From positions 62,001 to 126,000 of the forward strand of contig NZ_JAHBBF010000003.1 in NCBI RefSeq assembly GCF_019331725.1: DNA of 64,000 nucleotides. The letters are read 5' to 3'. The notes beneath the pieces were generated by a model. That model did no database searches, was not told the origin of the DNA, and worked only from the letters and a program-made list of their open reading frames with translations. The first letter of the stretch is position 1; each line of letters opens with the position of its first letter. Position numbers and translations under genes: made by a program. This stretch comes from Bifidobacterium saguinibicoloris (GTDB taxonomy: Bacteria; Actinomycetota; Actinomycetes; Actinomycetales; Bifidobacteriaceae). Below, one piece after another: positions 28,063 to 37,333 of this stretch.

Positions 28063-29643
28063 TCAAGCGGCGACGGGACGGATGGCGGTCACGGCGCCCG
28101 CGTCGAACCCGTTGACGCGCGACCATTGGACCGGATCGGAGTCGAGGAGCGAATCGCGGGTCTCCGCATACTCGTCCTCGACGGCCTTGGCGAGCATGTC
28201 CACGCCCAACGCCACGTCGCGTCCGGACGTGACGGACGCCTTGACCGCGTACGTCTTCGCGCGGTCCACCACGTTCCTCAGGCTCGCGCCGGAGACCACG
28301 TCGGCGAGGAACAGGGCGCGCCACACGCCGTTCTCGTCGCGCACGTCGGCCAGATGACGGCGTTCGGAACGCGTGTAGATGTCGCGCACGAGGACGGCGG
28401 TGAGCGCCTCCGCGTCCACGCCCGGCTCCAACGGCAGGTTGTCGGTCAGATAGTGGCGGACGATGGCCGCGGCGGCCTTGGCGTCCGGACGGTCGATGCG
28501 GATCTTCACGTCGAGGCGTCCCGGGCGCAGCACGGCCGGGTCGATCATGTCCACGCGGTTGGAGGCGCCGATCACCATGACGTTGCCGAGCGACTCCACG
28601 CCGTCGAGTTCGGCGAGGAACTGCGGCACGATGGTGGTCTCCACGTCGCTGGAGACGCCGGAGCCGCGTGTGCGCAGCAGCGAGTCCATCTCGTCGATGA
28701 ACACGATGACCGGACGGCCGTCCGCGGCGCGTTCGCGCGCGCGGCGGAAGATGAGTCGGACGAGGCGCTCCGATTCGCCGACGAACTTGTTGAGCAGCTC
28801 CGGCCCCTTGACGGACAGGAACACGCCGGCGCCGTCCGGTCCGGCGCCGGAGCCTTCGGCGAGCGCGTGCGCGACGGCCTTGGCGATGAGCGTCTTGCCG
28901 TTGCCGGGCGGACCGTACAGGAGCACGCCCTTCGGCGGCTTGAGGTCGTAGCGTTCGAACAGGGCGCGGTGACGGAACGGCAGTTGGACGGCGTCGCGGA
29001 TCCGGTCGATCTGCCGGTCGAGGCCGCCGATGTCGCGGAAGGTGACGTCCGGCGTCTCCTCGAGCACGAGGTCCGCGTCGTCCTCGTGCGGGAGCGCGCC
29101 GATGGCGAGCCTGCCGGACGGGTCGACGACGACGCGGTCGCCTTTGGCGAGCATGGCGTGCGCGAGCGGCGTGGAGCGGCGCGTCACCGTGGGGTTGCCG
29201 CCGCCGTCGGTGACGACGAGACGGCCATCGTCGAGCGTTTCGGCGACGGTGCGGACGGGGCCGACGCCGTCGACGTCGCGTTGTTCGACGAGGACCATCT
29301 TCTCGTTGAGCACGACGGTGTGTCCGGCGGCGAGACGCGCGGCGTTGAGGTTCGCGGCGACGGGCACGACCATGCGCCGCGCGCCGGCGATCACCTCGGC
29401 GCTGGCGTGCTGCACGCCCATGTCGTCGATGCGGGACGAATCGACCTTCACCATGGTGGCGAAGGTGAGCGGCGGCTGGGCGAGCTGCGCGAGCTGCGAT
29501 TTCGCCTTGGTGAGCTCCTTGCCGGCGCGGTTCAGCGCCTCGGCGAGCGCGTGGTTCCTCGCCATGAGGCGGTCGTTCGCCTCCGCGAGCTCGCGTGCGG
29601 TCTGTTCGCGTGCGTTCTGCTCACGCACGTCACGATCGTCCAT
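28063..29643 (-). CDS. arc: AAA ATPase ARC (Mpa-like, proteasome-associated ATPase family)
   Basis: A 526-residue ring-forming ATPase. It has an N-terminal coiled coil (~1-55), the site where Pup binds in mycobacterial Mpa. Two OB-fold domains follow (~60-190), then an AAA module: Walker A GPPGNGKT (244-251), Walker B VIVFIDEMDSLL, and arginine-finger region ASNRVDMIDPAVLRPGRLD. The C-terminus reads TAIRPVAA; the GQYL-type proteasome-docking tail of Mpa is absent. This fits a genome without 20S proteasome genes, none of which lie in the window. It lies ~6-10 kb from pup/pafA/dop rather than beside them. GAGAGGAG precedes ATG 29643. Confidence 0.93.
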   Translation of the reverse strand: MDDRDVREQNAREQTARELAEANDRLMARNHALAEALNRAGKELTKAKSQLAQLAQPPLTFATMVKVDSSRIDDMGVQHASAEVIAGARRMVVPVAANLNAARLAAGHTVVLNEKMVLVEQRDVDGVGPVRTVAETLDDGRLVVTDGGGNPTVTRRSTPLAHAMLAKGDRVVVDPSGRLAIGALPHEDDADLVLEETPDVTFRDIGGLDRQIDRIRDAVQLPFRHRALFERYDLKPPKGVLLYGPPGNGKTLIAKAVAHALAEGSGAGPDGAGVFLSVKGPELLNKFVGESERLVRLIFRRARERAADGRPVIVFIDEMDSLLRTRGSGVSSDVETTIVPQFLAELDGVESLGNVMVIGASNRVDMIDPAVLRPGRLDVKIRIDRPDAKAAAAIVRHYLTDNLPLEPGVDAEALTAVLVRDIYTRSERRHLADVRDENGVWRALFLADVVSGASLRNVVDRAKTYAVKASVTSGRDVALGVDMLAKAVEDEYAETRDSLLDSDPVQWSRVNGFDAGAVTAIRPVAA

Positions 29644-29658
29644 CGCGTCTCCTCTCCC

Positions 29659-29681
29659 GGACGTCCCCTTCCGGGACGTCC
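29659..29681 (-). terminator. Small hairpin between dedA-like gene and arc
   Basis: GGACGTCCC / GGGACGTCC with a CTTCC loop, just beyond the DedA stop and overlapping the arc ribosome-binding region upstream. It may be a weak terminator or affect arc translation. Confidence 0.45.
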
Positions 29682-29687
29682 CGTCGT

Positions 29688-30473
29688 TCAGTCGTTCCGT
29701 CGCCTGTTCCCCATCACTGTACGTACCTTGCGTACGGCCCACACGGCGATGACCACGATGAAGGCGACGATGACCACGTTCTCGAACACGTCGAGGACGC
29801 CGAGGATCGAGCACCAGCCGGCGCCGAGGAAGTAGCCGGCGGAGACGAGGACCGTGTTCCAGACGGCGGAGCCGAGCAGCGTCCAGCCGGTGAACTGGAG
29901 GAAGTTCATGCGGTTGAATCCGGCGGGGATGGAGATGAGCGAACGGACCACGGGGATGATGCGGCCGACGAGCACGCTCCACGTGCCGTAGCGGGTGAAC
30001 CAGTCGTTGGCCTTGTTCACGTCCTTGCGACTCACGCCGGGGATGACGTCGGCGGCCTTGTGGATGCGGTGCAGTCCCACCCAACGGGAGATGCCGTACA
30101 GCGCCCACGCGCCGATGAGGGAGCCGAGGGTGGCCCAGACGATCGCCCCGACGAGGGTGAACGTGCCGCGCGAGGCGGTGAAGCCGGCCAACGGCAGGAT
30201 CACTTCGGAGGGGATCGGCGGGAAGATGGATTCGAGGGCGATGGCGAGCGCCACCCCGAGGCCGCCGACGGCGTCCATGAGGACGACGAGCCAGTCGGTG
30301 ATGGTCTGGATGAGGCCGCCGCTGCCGGTGGGGCAGACCGGCTGGGCAGACGCCGCGAATGTGGCGGATGCCGTCGCGGCGGACGCGGCGGATATCGGGG
30401 TGGCCAGGGAGGCCGTCATGGATGTCATGGTCGTGGTGGCGTCGAGGATGGCGTCGGAAATCATACGGGGCAT
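29688..30473 (-). CDS. DedA family (SNARE-associated) membrane protein
   Basis: A 261-residue membrane protein. After a variable Ala/Thr-rich N-terminus comes the DedA core: ALESIFPPIPSEVILPLAGF (re-entrant loop with acidic residue), GALGG-like GAIVWATLGSLIGAWALYGISRWVG, and the FTRYGTWSVLVGRIIPVVRSLISIPAG motif with the conserved arginines. DedA proteins transport undecaprenyl phosphate or other phospholipids across the membrane and support proton balance and drug resistance. Start is uncertain: TTG 30494, ATG 30473 and ATG 30464 are possible, and none has a strong ribosome site. Divergent from serB, with overlapping promoter space of only ~30 bp. Confidence 0.9.
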   Translation of the reverse strand: MPRMISDAILDATTTMTSMTASLATPISAASAATASATFAASAQPVCPTGSGGLIQTITDWLVVLMDAVGGLGVALAIALESIFPPIPSEVILPLAGFTASRGTFTLVGAIVWATLGSLIGAWALYGISRWVGLHRIHKAADVIPGVSRKDVNKANDWFTRYGTWSVLVGRIIPVVRSLISIPAGFNRMNFLQFTGWTLLGSAVWNTVLVSAGYFLGAGWCSILGVLDVFENVVIVAFIVVIAVWAVRKVRTVMGNRRRND

Positions 30474-30502
30474 TGTCCCAAGGTTTTTCGACAATCGGAG
30501 GC

Positions 30503-31222
30503 ATGACTGACGAAACTGCGCAATCCCTTGACGAGACCACCGTGGCCGGCCCGACGGGCGCCTGGGGCTTCCCGGAGCCGCCCACGCTGGCGAAGCCGGG
30601 CCTGCTGGTGATGGACATGGATTCCACGCTCATCGACGAGGAGGTCATCGACGAGCTCGGCGAGGCGGCCGGCTGCGGCGAGGAGATCGCGGCCGTGACG
30701 GAGCGTGCGATGCGCGGCGAACTGGAGTTCTGCGACGCGCTGCGTGCCCGCGTGGCGCTGTTGGAGGGGCTGCCGGTCTCCGTGTTCGACACGGTGCATG
30801 ACCGGCTGCATTTCACGAACGGCGCGCTCGAGCTCATCGACGTGCTGCACGCGCACGGCTGGAAGGTGGGCGTCGTCTCCGGCGGATTCCACGAGGTGGT
30901 GGACCGGCTGGCCGAGGAGGCGCATCTCGACCACAGGCTCGCGAACCGTCTCGAGGTGAGGGACGGCAGGCTCACCGGCCGCGTGCTCGGCGAGATCGTG
31001 TGCAAGACGGTGAAGCTGCACGCGCTGCGCGAGTGGGCGAAGCGCGACGGCATCGACATGGCGCAGACCGTGGCGGTGGGCGACGGCGCGAACGACATCC
31101 CGATGATCCAGGCCGCAGGCCTCGGCGTCGCGTTCTGCGCGAAGCCGAAGACCCAACTGGCCGCGCACGCGTCCATCAACGAGCGCGACCTGACGAAGGT
31201 CCTCGACTTCCTGCGCCGCTAG
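30503..31222 (+). CDS. serB: Phosphoserine phosphatase
   Basis: Dephosphorylates O-phosphoserine in serine synthesis. HAD motif I is VMDMDSTLIDEEVIDELG with nucleophile Asp38 and acid Asp40, exactly the SerB pattern. Motif II Ser is in VGVVSGGFHEVVDRLA, and motif IV in VAVGDGANDIPMIQAAG. The 239-residue length matches the single-domain form without a complete ACT domain; ~30 residues precede the HAD core. CGGAGG lies 4-5 nt before ATG 30503. Monocistronic; a hairpin at 31249 follows. Confidence 0.95.
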   Translation: MTDETAQSLDETTVAGPTGAWGFPEPPTLAKPGLLVMDMDSTLIDEEVIDELGEAAGCGEEIAAVTERAMRGELEFCDALRARVALLEGLPVSVFDTVHDRLHFTNGALELIDVLHAHGWKVGVVSGGFHEVVDRLAEEAHLDHRLANRLEVRDGRLTGRVLGEIVCKTVKLHALREWAKRDGIDMAQTVAVGDGANDIPMIQAAGLGVAFCAKPKTQLAAHASINERDLTKVLDFLRR

Positions 31223-31248
31223 TCCACGCCCATCCGCACCTCGTCCCG

Positions 31249-31283
31249 CCCGTCCCACGACGCGGTTGCGGTGGTGGGACGGG
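31249..31283. terminator. Terminator between serB and fmt
   Basis: A perfect 10-bp stem (CCCGTCCCAC/GTGGGACGGG) with a 15-nt loop, between convergent serB (+) and fmt (-). It is followed by a 15-bp direct repeat, GTCAGGCGAGGCGGG (31285 and 31305), that duplicates the last codons of fmt with its stop. Confidence 0.65.
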
Positions 31284-31305
31284 TGTCAGGCGAGGCGGGT
31301 GGTGG

Positions 31306-32277
31306 TCAGGCGAGGCGGGCGCCGGCGCCGAGACGGGCGCCGCGGGCCCAGTCGGCGGCGCGCATGGCCTTCTTGCCCTGCGCCTTGACCTCGGTGAGTT
31401 CGAGGGGCGTGGTGCCGGTGCCGACCCACACGTTCCGCTTGCCGGCCTTGAGTTCGCCGGGGGCGAGGGATTCAGGCGCGTTCGGGTTCACGCCCGGCTC
31501 GACCGGCTGTGCGCGCAGCACGTGCAGGGTGGTCGGCTGCGTATCGTCCCCGCCGCCGGCGTGGAGTTCGCACCAGGCGCCGGGGTGCGGTGTGCAGGCG
31601 CGGATCTGACGGTCGATGGCCTCCACTGGTTCGGTGAAGTCGATGCGCGCGTCCTCGACGGTGATCTTGTGCGCGTACGCGAAGTCGCCTTCGGGCTGGG
31701 GCGTGTACACGGCGGTCCCCTCCCCCACGCGCGCGAGCGCGTCCACGTACATGGGCGCGCCCTCGTGGGCGAGGCGGTCGAGCAGTTCGCCGGAGGTCTC
31801 GCGTCCGGTGAGTTCGACGCTCATCGTGGCGATGACGGGACCGTCGTCCAAACCTTCGCCCACTTTGAACACGTCGGCGCCGGTGGTCGTGTCGCCGGCC
31901 CAGATGGAACGCTGCACGGGGGCGGCGCCGCGCCACAGGGGCAGGTTGGAGAAGTGGAGGTTGTACCAGCCGAGCGGTACGGCGTCGAGCACGTCCTTGG
32001 GCAGGATGTTGCCGTAGGCGATGACGGCGGCGATGTCCACGTCGAGGCCGCGCAGCGTGTCGAGGAAGCCGGGGTCGCGGGGTTTCGCGTCGATGACGGG
32101 GATGCCGAGCTCGAGCGCCGCGGCCTTGACGGGGCTGGGCTTCAGTTTGCGGCCGCGGCCGGTGGGCGCGTCGGGGCGGGTGAGCACGGCCGCGACCTCG
32201 AAGCGCGGGTCCGCGGCGAACGCCTTGAGGGACGGCACGGCCACGTCGGGCGTGCCGGCGAACAACAGTCTGGTCAT
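31306..32277 (-). CDS. fmt: Methionyl-tRNA formyltransferase
   Basis: Formylates initiator Met-tRNA using 10-formyl-tetrahydrofolate. The 323-residue protein has the N-terminal Rossmann region [17 protein letters not shown], the catalytic Asn/His/Asp segment [16 protein letters not shown]...[19 protein letters not shown], and the C-terminal tRNA-binding beta-barrel. ATG 32277 gives the conserved [10 protein letters not shown] start, with AAAGGAAA upstream. priA lies 1.0 kb upstream on the same strand; in many genomes they are neighbours, here split by the HAD paralogue. Confidence 0.96.
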   Translation of the reverse strand: MTRLLFAGTPDVAVPSLKAFAADPRFEVAAVLTRPDAPTGRGRKLKPSPVKAAALELGIPVIDAKPRDPGFLDTLRGLDVDIAAVIAYGNILPKDVLDAVPLGWYNLHFSNLPLWRGAAPVQRSIWAGDTTTGADVFKVGEGLDDGPVIATMSVELTGRETSGELLDRLAHEGAPMYVDALARVGEGTAVYTPQPEGDFAYAHKITVEDARIDFTEPVEAIDRQIRACTPHPGAWCELHAGGGDDTQPTTLHVLRAQPVEPGVNPNAPESLAPGELKAGKRNVWVGTGTTPLELTEVKAQGKKAMRAADWARGARLGAGARLA

Positions 32278-32321
32278 GTATGCGGTTTCCTTTCCCTGCG
32301 GTGTTTCGTGGGCATATGAGA

Positions 32322-32345
32322 GCCCCGCACCCAAGGATGCGGGGC
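32322..32345 (-). terminator. Terminator after HAD phosphatase copy 2
   Basis: GCCCCGCA / TGCGGGGC with an 8-nt loop, 114 bp beyond the HAD stop and 45 bp upstream of the fmt start. It may end the upstream transcript. Confidence 0.6.
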
Positions 32346-32458
32346 GAGGTTCACGGTTTCGTGGTTTCGTGGTGAACGGATGGGGCGCCGGCCGCGAGGA
32401 TCCTCACCGACCATGCGGACGGCGGGTCATGGCATGGGCCGTGCCGCCCCGTCCTGCC

Positions 32459-33172
32459 TCACTCCACGCTCTGCACGTCGGGGATGCCGACGCCGGCCTC
32501 GATGAGCAGTTCGCGCAGTCGGACCGGGTCCCGGAAGCGCACGCCGCGGATGCCGGCCGCATTGGCGCCGACGATGTTCATGGCCTTGTCGTCGATGAAC
32601 ACGGCGCCGTCCGCGGTGATGCCGAATTCCTGAAGCGCACGCTCGTAGATGTCCTTGTGGGGTTTGCGCAGCTTCACGTAGCCGGAGACGACCTTGCCGT
32701 CGAGCTGCTGGAGGATGGGCGTGGCCCGTTCGGCGATGGGGAACAGCTCCTTCTCCCAGTTGGACAGGCCCCATACGCCGATGCCGGCCGCCTTCAAGTC
32801 GTTGACGAGGACGCGCGCGCCGGGCACGACGCCGGTGAGGGAGTCCTCGAAGTTGTCGAGGTAGTACTTGAGCATGTCGGCCCATTGGTCGCCGCTGTGC
32901 TCACGCATCCAAGCGACGCCCTCCTCGGGGGTGGCGCCGCCGTCCATCTGGTCGTTGGCGTCGTAGAAGCGGGAGATGTCGTTGTCGAGGAACCGGTCGA
33001 TGGTGGCCTGGTCGTAGCGTGGGATGAGCACGGCGGCGGGATCCCAGTAGATGAGCACGTTGCCGAAGTCGAAGATGACGTCGGTGATGGGTTTGCCCGC
33101 GTTGACGGCCGCCTCGCCGTCCGCGACGAGCACGTCGTATTCCATATCCGGTTCGCCCGGCCAACCCTTCAT
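32459..33172 (-). CDS. HAD-superfamily IA hydrolase (YihX-like sugar phosphatase), copy 2
   Basis: A 237-residue paralogue of the gene at 27333-28046, with the same length and the same MKGWPGE start. Motif I is VIFDFGNVLIYWD, motif II WGLSNW, motif III Lys in KLRKPHKDIYERAL, motif IV VFIDDKAMNIVGANAAG. The region upstream (33181-33230) also contains TGTCCGTT (33201) and CCGTTGCC, echoes of the operator motif found upstream of copy 1. That suggests that the duplicated block included promoter DNA, or that a shared regulator acts. GGAAGGAG precedes ATG 33172. Substrate not known. Confidence 0.88.
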   Translation of the reverse strand: MKGWPGEPDMEYDVLVADGEAAVNAGKPITDVIFDFGNVLIYWDPAAVLIPRYDQATIDRFLDNDISRFYDANDQMDGGATPEEGVAWMREHSGDQWADMLKYYLDNFEDSLTGVVPGARVLVNDLKAAGIGVWGLSNWEKELFPIAERATPILQQLDGKVVSGYVKLRKPHKDIYERALQEFGITADGAVFIDDKAMNIVGANAAGIRGVRFRDPVRLRELLIEAGVGIPDVQSVE

Positions 33173-33291
33173 CGTGGCTCCTTCCGTTGCCGTGGTCCGA
33201 TGTCCGTTCGTTACGTCCGTCGTGTCCGCGCACTGCGGGCGATGCCGTGCGGCGCGTTCCGCCTCCCATGTTCCCATGCGTGCGGGACGGG

Positions 33292-35694
33292 TCAGATGAG
33301 GTCCTTGCGGTCGAGTTGGAAGCGCAGTTCGCCCGGTTCGCGGGTGGCCGCGTGGCGTGCCGCCTCGTTTCTGAGCCGTTCGGCGAGTTCCTCGCGCCGC
33401 GCGTGGGGTACGCGGATGACGGCGCGGACGCGGTCCGCGGTCACTTCGAGTTCGCGCGCGTCCACGGTGCGCGGCTGCGGGATGGGTACCGGTCCGAGCA
33501 CGCCGGGCATGGTCTGCGAGGGGTCGGCCCGCATGGCGGCGTCCATGTCGTCCGTGGGACTTCCCTCCTTCGTCTCGGTCGACTGTGCATCCTGTATGGA
33601 GCAGATGGCCATGTCGCCGTCGAGCGCGCCGACGGCTTTGAGCGCGCGCATGACGGTGTCCCGTCTGCCCCAGACGCAGGCGACGCTGACGACCGGCGGC
33701 ATGCCGGTCTCGCGGCGTTCGGCGAGTTCGCGCGAGGCGAGGAGCGTGGAATCCCAGAGCATGAGCGATTGGGCGATGGCCGGGTCGGTCTCCCCGAGCA
33801 GCAGCACCTGGCCGCCGACGGTGCGCGGTGCGCAGAGGCTTGCGGCGCGCATCCACGCGGCGAGCGTGTCCACGCGGGCGTCGAGCCCCGGAGCGTACAG
33901 GCTTGTCCATGCGTCGAGAATCGCCACGGCCGCGTAGGAGCCGTACCGGGGCGTGCCTCCCGCTGTGTCTTGCGGCATGCGGACGCGTGGTTCGGCGCCG
34001 GGTGTGGCGATGACGATGACCGGCCGGTGGTCGATGAGTTCGATGGGTCCGCCGGGCTGGCTGGGGCTGGACAGCAGGACGGGGACGCCGCGGAACAGAC
34101 CGCGCAGTTCGTCGGCGGTGCCGGCGGCGCCGACGCGTACGACGCGCAGACGGTCGCCGTGGCAGTGCGGGCAGGTCCAGTTGGAGGCGGCGGCGCCGCA
34201 CCAGCGGCAGCGCGGCACGGGGTTGCCGCGCACGCGTTGCAGGGGCCCGGTGCATTTGCGGCATCGCGCCTGACGCAGGCATTTCGGGTTGGCGCAGCTC
34301 AATGTCTCCGAGATGCCGTCGGAGGGGATGGAGAAGAGGACGGGACCGCCGCGCAGCGCCTCGCGGATGTTGGCCACGGCCACGTGGGGCACGCGTGCGC
34401 CGATGGAGGGGTCGGCGAGCCGGGCGAGCTCCTCGCGGTTGAGCCAGCGCACCCATGGCGTCGCGTCCTTCAATACGGTGGGCAACGGGCGGATGGCGGT
34501 GCTCGGTCCACTCACCGCGTCCGCCATGCCGGTGCGTTCCGTAGCCTCGAGTTGGCTGATGGGGCTTCGCGCGTTGGCGAGCGCGACGAACACGCCGTCG
34601 TGCGACCGGGCGCGCAGACGCAGCACACCGCGGGCGTGCGCGTAGGGCATCATGCCGTCGGCCTGCTGGTAGGCGATGTCGTCCATGATGGCGAACAGGG
34701 CGGGCCCTTCGACGGGCGCGTACATGGCGGCGCGCGGGCCGATGGCGCATCGGACCTGTCCGGTGGCGAGGGCCAGGTAGGCGCGGTAGCGGTCCATGGG
34801 CGGCATTTCGGCGCTGAGCACGGCGACGTCGCCGGTCCAGCCGCCGGTGCCGGAACGGCCCGGACCGAACGGCGTCAGTCCGAGTTCCCCCAGCGAGGCG
34901 AGCACGTCGTATGTCTCCCTCATGCCGGGCAGGACGATGACGGCGGCGTGTCCGGCGGCGAGCGATTCGGCGGCCATCCAGGCGAGCGCCGTCGCCGCCT
35001 GCCCCACGCCGGGCAGCGGGTCGACGACGAAGGAGCGGAAGGTGCGGCCGCGCAACGCGTCGTGCAGGTCGCGCATGCCGTCGTCGTACATGGCGGCGAT
35101 GCGGTCGTATCGTGCGTCGACGCGCGTCGACGCGCCATCGGGCAGGCCACGGCCATCCTGTCCCGTCGGACCGGAGGCGGGCCGTCGTCCGGCGAATCCG
35201 CCGGCCGCCGCTCCCCCGTCGCGGCTGAAGCCGGCGACGAGACGCTGCTCCTTCTCCACTTTGGCGACGCGCGGGGGCACGGCGAGACGCAGGATGTTGG
35301 CGCGCGTGCCGCCGTACGCGTCGGCGATGAGCGTGATGTCACGGCGCATGGAGGCGGGGACGAGCACGTCGCAGCCGAGCACGCGTTCGAGGTAGCGCAG
35401 GGCGGAGGGCGCGGTATCGCTGCGTTCGGCGCGCTCCCAGACGACGCCGTCGACGCGCCGTCCGCCGAACCGCACGCGCACGAGCGTGCCGGGCACGGCC
35501 GCATCCGCGTCCTTCTCGTCGACGAGATAGTCGAACGTGCGGCCCAAGTGCGTGGCCTGCACGTCGAGCACGACGCGCGCGATGGGGTCCTTCCCCGCCG
35601 GCGTATGCTCGGCGGGCGCGCGACGGCGCCGCCTGCGGGGGGCGAGCCCGTCCAACGCCAGCTGTTCCGCGTCCGTTCCTGTCATGGGACCCAT
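33292..35694 (-). CDS. priA: Primosomal protein PriA (degenerate actinobacterial replication-restart protein N')
   Basis: An 800-residue PriA relative. It keeps the N-terminal DNA-fork-binding domain (ARVVLDVQATHLGRTFDYLVDE, VRVRFGGRRVDGVVWER) and the zinc-binding cysteines (CANPKCLRQARCRKCTG and CRWCGAA...CPHCHG). The helicase motifs have decayed: the Walker A region reads LPGVGQAATA with no GKT, and the DEAH box reads MDDIAYQQ. This is the known actinobacterial form, which probably binds forks without ATP-driven unwinding. Two short low-complexity insertions sit at ~150-200. The start is uncertain between ATG 35694 and ATG 35685. Confidence 0.9.
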   Translation of the reverse strand: MGPMTGTDAEQLALDGLAPRRRRRRAPAEHTPAGKDPIARVVLDVQATHLGRTFDYLVDEKDADAAVPGTLVRVRFGGRRVDGVVWERAERSDTAPSALRYLERVLGCDVLVPASMRRDITLIADAYGGTRANILRLAVPPRVAKVEKEQRLVAGFSRDGGAAAGGFAGRRPASGPTGQDGRGLPDGASTRVDARYDRIAAMYDDGMRDLHDALRGRTFRSFVVDPLPGVGQAATALAWMAAESLAAGHAAVIVLPGMRETYDVLASLGELGLTPFGPGRSGTGGWTGDVAVLSAEMPPMDRYRAYLALATGQVRCAIGPRAAMYAPVEGPALFAIMDDIAYQQADGMMPYAHARGVLRLRARSHDGVFVALANARSPISQLEATERTGMADAVSGPSTAIRPLPTVLKDATPWVRWLNREELARLADPSIGARVPHVAVANIREALRGGPVLFSIPSDGISETLSCANPKCLRQARCRKCTGPLQRVRGNPVPRCRWCGAAASNWTCPHCHGDRLRVVRVGAAGTADELRGLFRGVPVLLSSPSQPGGPIELIDHRPVIVIATPGAEPRVRMPQDTAGGTPRYGSYAAVAILDAWTSLYAPGLDARVDTLAAWMRAASLCAPRTVGGQVLLLGETDPAIAQSLMLWDSTLLASRELAERRETGMPPVVSVACVWGRRDTVMRALKAVGALDGDMAICSIQDAQSTETKEGSPTDDMDAAMRADPSQTMPGVLGPVPIPQPRTVDARELEVTADRVRAVIRVPHARREELAERLRNEAARHAATREPGELRFQLDRKDLI

Positions 35695-35711
35695 GGTAGC
35701 GGCAACGACAA

Positions 35712-35735
35712 GGACCGGTAGATATCTACCGGTCC
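35712..35735 (-). terminator. Terminator after metK (24-bp perfect palindrome)
   Basis: GGACCGGTAGAT is followed directly by its exact complement, with CCTTGTCGTT after it on the minus strand. Located 37 bp beyond the metK stop and just upstream of priA. Confidence 0.75.
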
Positions 35736-35772
35736 CTTATCGTTCAGGCGTGTCCGTGCGCCAGGTGCGTGG

Positions 35773-37002
35773 TCAGGCGAGTTCGGCGACGGCGGCCTTG
35801 AGCTCGTCGACCTTGTCCGTGGCCTCCCACGGGAAGTCGACGTCGGTGCGGCCGAAGTGGCCGTACGCGGCGGTCTTCGCGTAGATCGGGCGCTTGAGGT
35901 CGAGTTCGTCGATGATCGCGGCGGGGCGCAGGTCGAAGACCTTGCGCACGGCCTGCTGGATCTGGTCGCGGGTCACGCCGCCGATCTCGGTGCCGAACGT
36001 CTCGACGTTGATGGACACCGGCTCGGCCACGCCGATCGCGTACGCGACCTGCACCTCCACGCGGTGCGCGAGACCGGCCGCGACGATGTTCTTCGCCACC
36101 CAGCGGGTCGCGTACGCGGCGGAACGGTCCACCTTGGACGGGTCCTTGCCGCTGAACGCGCCGCCGCCGTGGTGGGCGGCGCCGCCGTACGTGTCGACGA
36201 TGATCTTGCGGCCGGTGAGTCCGGCGTCGGCGGCCGGGCCGCCGAGGATGAACGAGCCGGTCGGGTTGACGAGCTGACGGTAGTCGTCGTGATTGAGCGT
36301 GTCGCCGAGCACGTCGTCGAGCACCGGGTCGATGACATGCTCCTTGAGCTCCTTCTCGAGCCATTCGTGCGTGGCCTCGGGATCGTGCTGCGTGGAGATG
36401 AGGACTGTGTCGACGCGCAGCGGCTTGTTGTCCTCGTCGTATTCGATGGTGACCTGCGTCTTGCCGTCCGGGCGCAGGTGCGGCACCTCGCCGCTCTTGC
36501 GCACCTCGGCCAGACGGTAGGCCAGACGGTGGGCCAGATGCACCGGCAGCGGCATGAGCACGTCGGTCTCGTCGGTGGCGTAGCCGAACATGACGCCCTG
36601 ATCGCCGGCGCCCTGCGCCTCGTAGCGCTGTTCACGGCTGGCGGCGGATTCCTCGGCCTCGCTCAGACGGGAGACGCCCTGGTTGATTTCGGCGCTCTGG
36701 CCGGTGATGGCGACGATCACGCCGCAGGAGTCGGCGTCGAGGCCGACCTCGGACGAGGTGTAGCCGATGCGGCGCAGCGTCTCGCGCACCTTCGCCTGCA
36801 CGTCCACGTAGCCTTCGGAGGTCACCTCGCCGAAGACGAGGAACACGCCGGTGGCGGCGGAGGTCTCGACGGCGACGTGGGACTGCGGGTCCTGACGGAG
36901 CAGGTCGTCGAGGATCTCGTCGGAGATCTGGTCGCACACCTTGTCCGGATGGCCTTCGGTGACGGATTCGGCGGAGATGAGCTTGCGCTCGTGGTTGGTC
37001 AT
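35773..37002 (-). CDS. metK: S-adenosylmethionine synthetase
   Basis: Makes S-adenosylmethionine from methionine and ATP. The 409-residue protein starts with [24 protein letters not shown], which includes the ATP-binding His and Asp. [12 protein letters not shown] is the family hexapeptide region, [22 protein letters not shown] the second signature with the catalytic Lys, and DTYGG precedes it. GAAAGAGG lies upstream of ATG 37002. Expression control is not obvious; I found no SAM riboswitch in the 331-nt leader. Confidence 0.97.
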   Translation of the reverse strand: MTNHERKLISAESVTEGHPDKVCDQISDEILDDLLRQDPQSHVAVETSAATGVFLVFGEVTSEGYVDVQAKVRETLRRIGYTSSEVGLDADSCGVIVAITGQSAEINQGVSRLSEAEESAASREQRYEAQGAGDQGVMFGYATDETDVLMPLPVHLAHRLAYRLAEVRKSGEVPHLRPDGKTQVTIEYDEDNKPLRVDTVLISTQHDPEATHEWLEKELKEHVIDPVLDDVLGDTLNHDDYRQLVNPTGSFILGGPAADAGLTGRKIIVDTYGGAAHHGGGAFSGKDPSKVDRSAAYATRWVAKNIVAAGLAHRVEVQVAYAIGVAEPVSINVETFGTEIGGVTRDQIQQAVRKVFDLRPAAIIDELDLKRPIYAKTAAYGHFGRTDVDFPWEATDKVDELKAAVAELA

Positions 37003-37333
37003 ATCATCCCTCTTTCGGACTTATCGCCCCGCTCGCGCATATCCGCCGGCGAGGCACAATGATACGGATTGTTCTGTTGTTGGGGACCGTACGGGCTTCG
37101 GACGCGCGTTGCCGCGCGCCTTGGACGCAGCCTCGCGGCTACGAAAAAGGCCCGTGCCAAACCGTGCGCGCGAATCATCGCGTGCACGGCCGGCGCGAGC
37201 CTCAGGTCGTTCGCTCCTGCCGTCCAGTTCTACACGACACGCCGCCGTGGGGCAAGCGTGTGTCGGGATTCTCCCCGCGATTCCAGTGGGTCCGAAGGGT
37301 CCGGGGATTCGGGACGGCGTGTGCGTCGGAAGA
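37003..37333. other. Intergenic interval upstream of metK with no gene
   Basis: 331 bp between rpoZ and metK, both leftward. On the minus strand a TATCAT -10-like hexamer near 37057 could serve metK. Short reading frames here have no plausible start site or family similarity. I see no riboswitch and no clear rpoZ terminator. The sequence is otherwise unexplained. Confidence 0.5.

Noticed and set aside
37003..37333. SAM riboswitch upstream of metK
   Set aside because: No conserved SAM-I, SAM-II or SAM-IV core could be recognised; only a possible -10 hexamer is visible.
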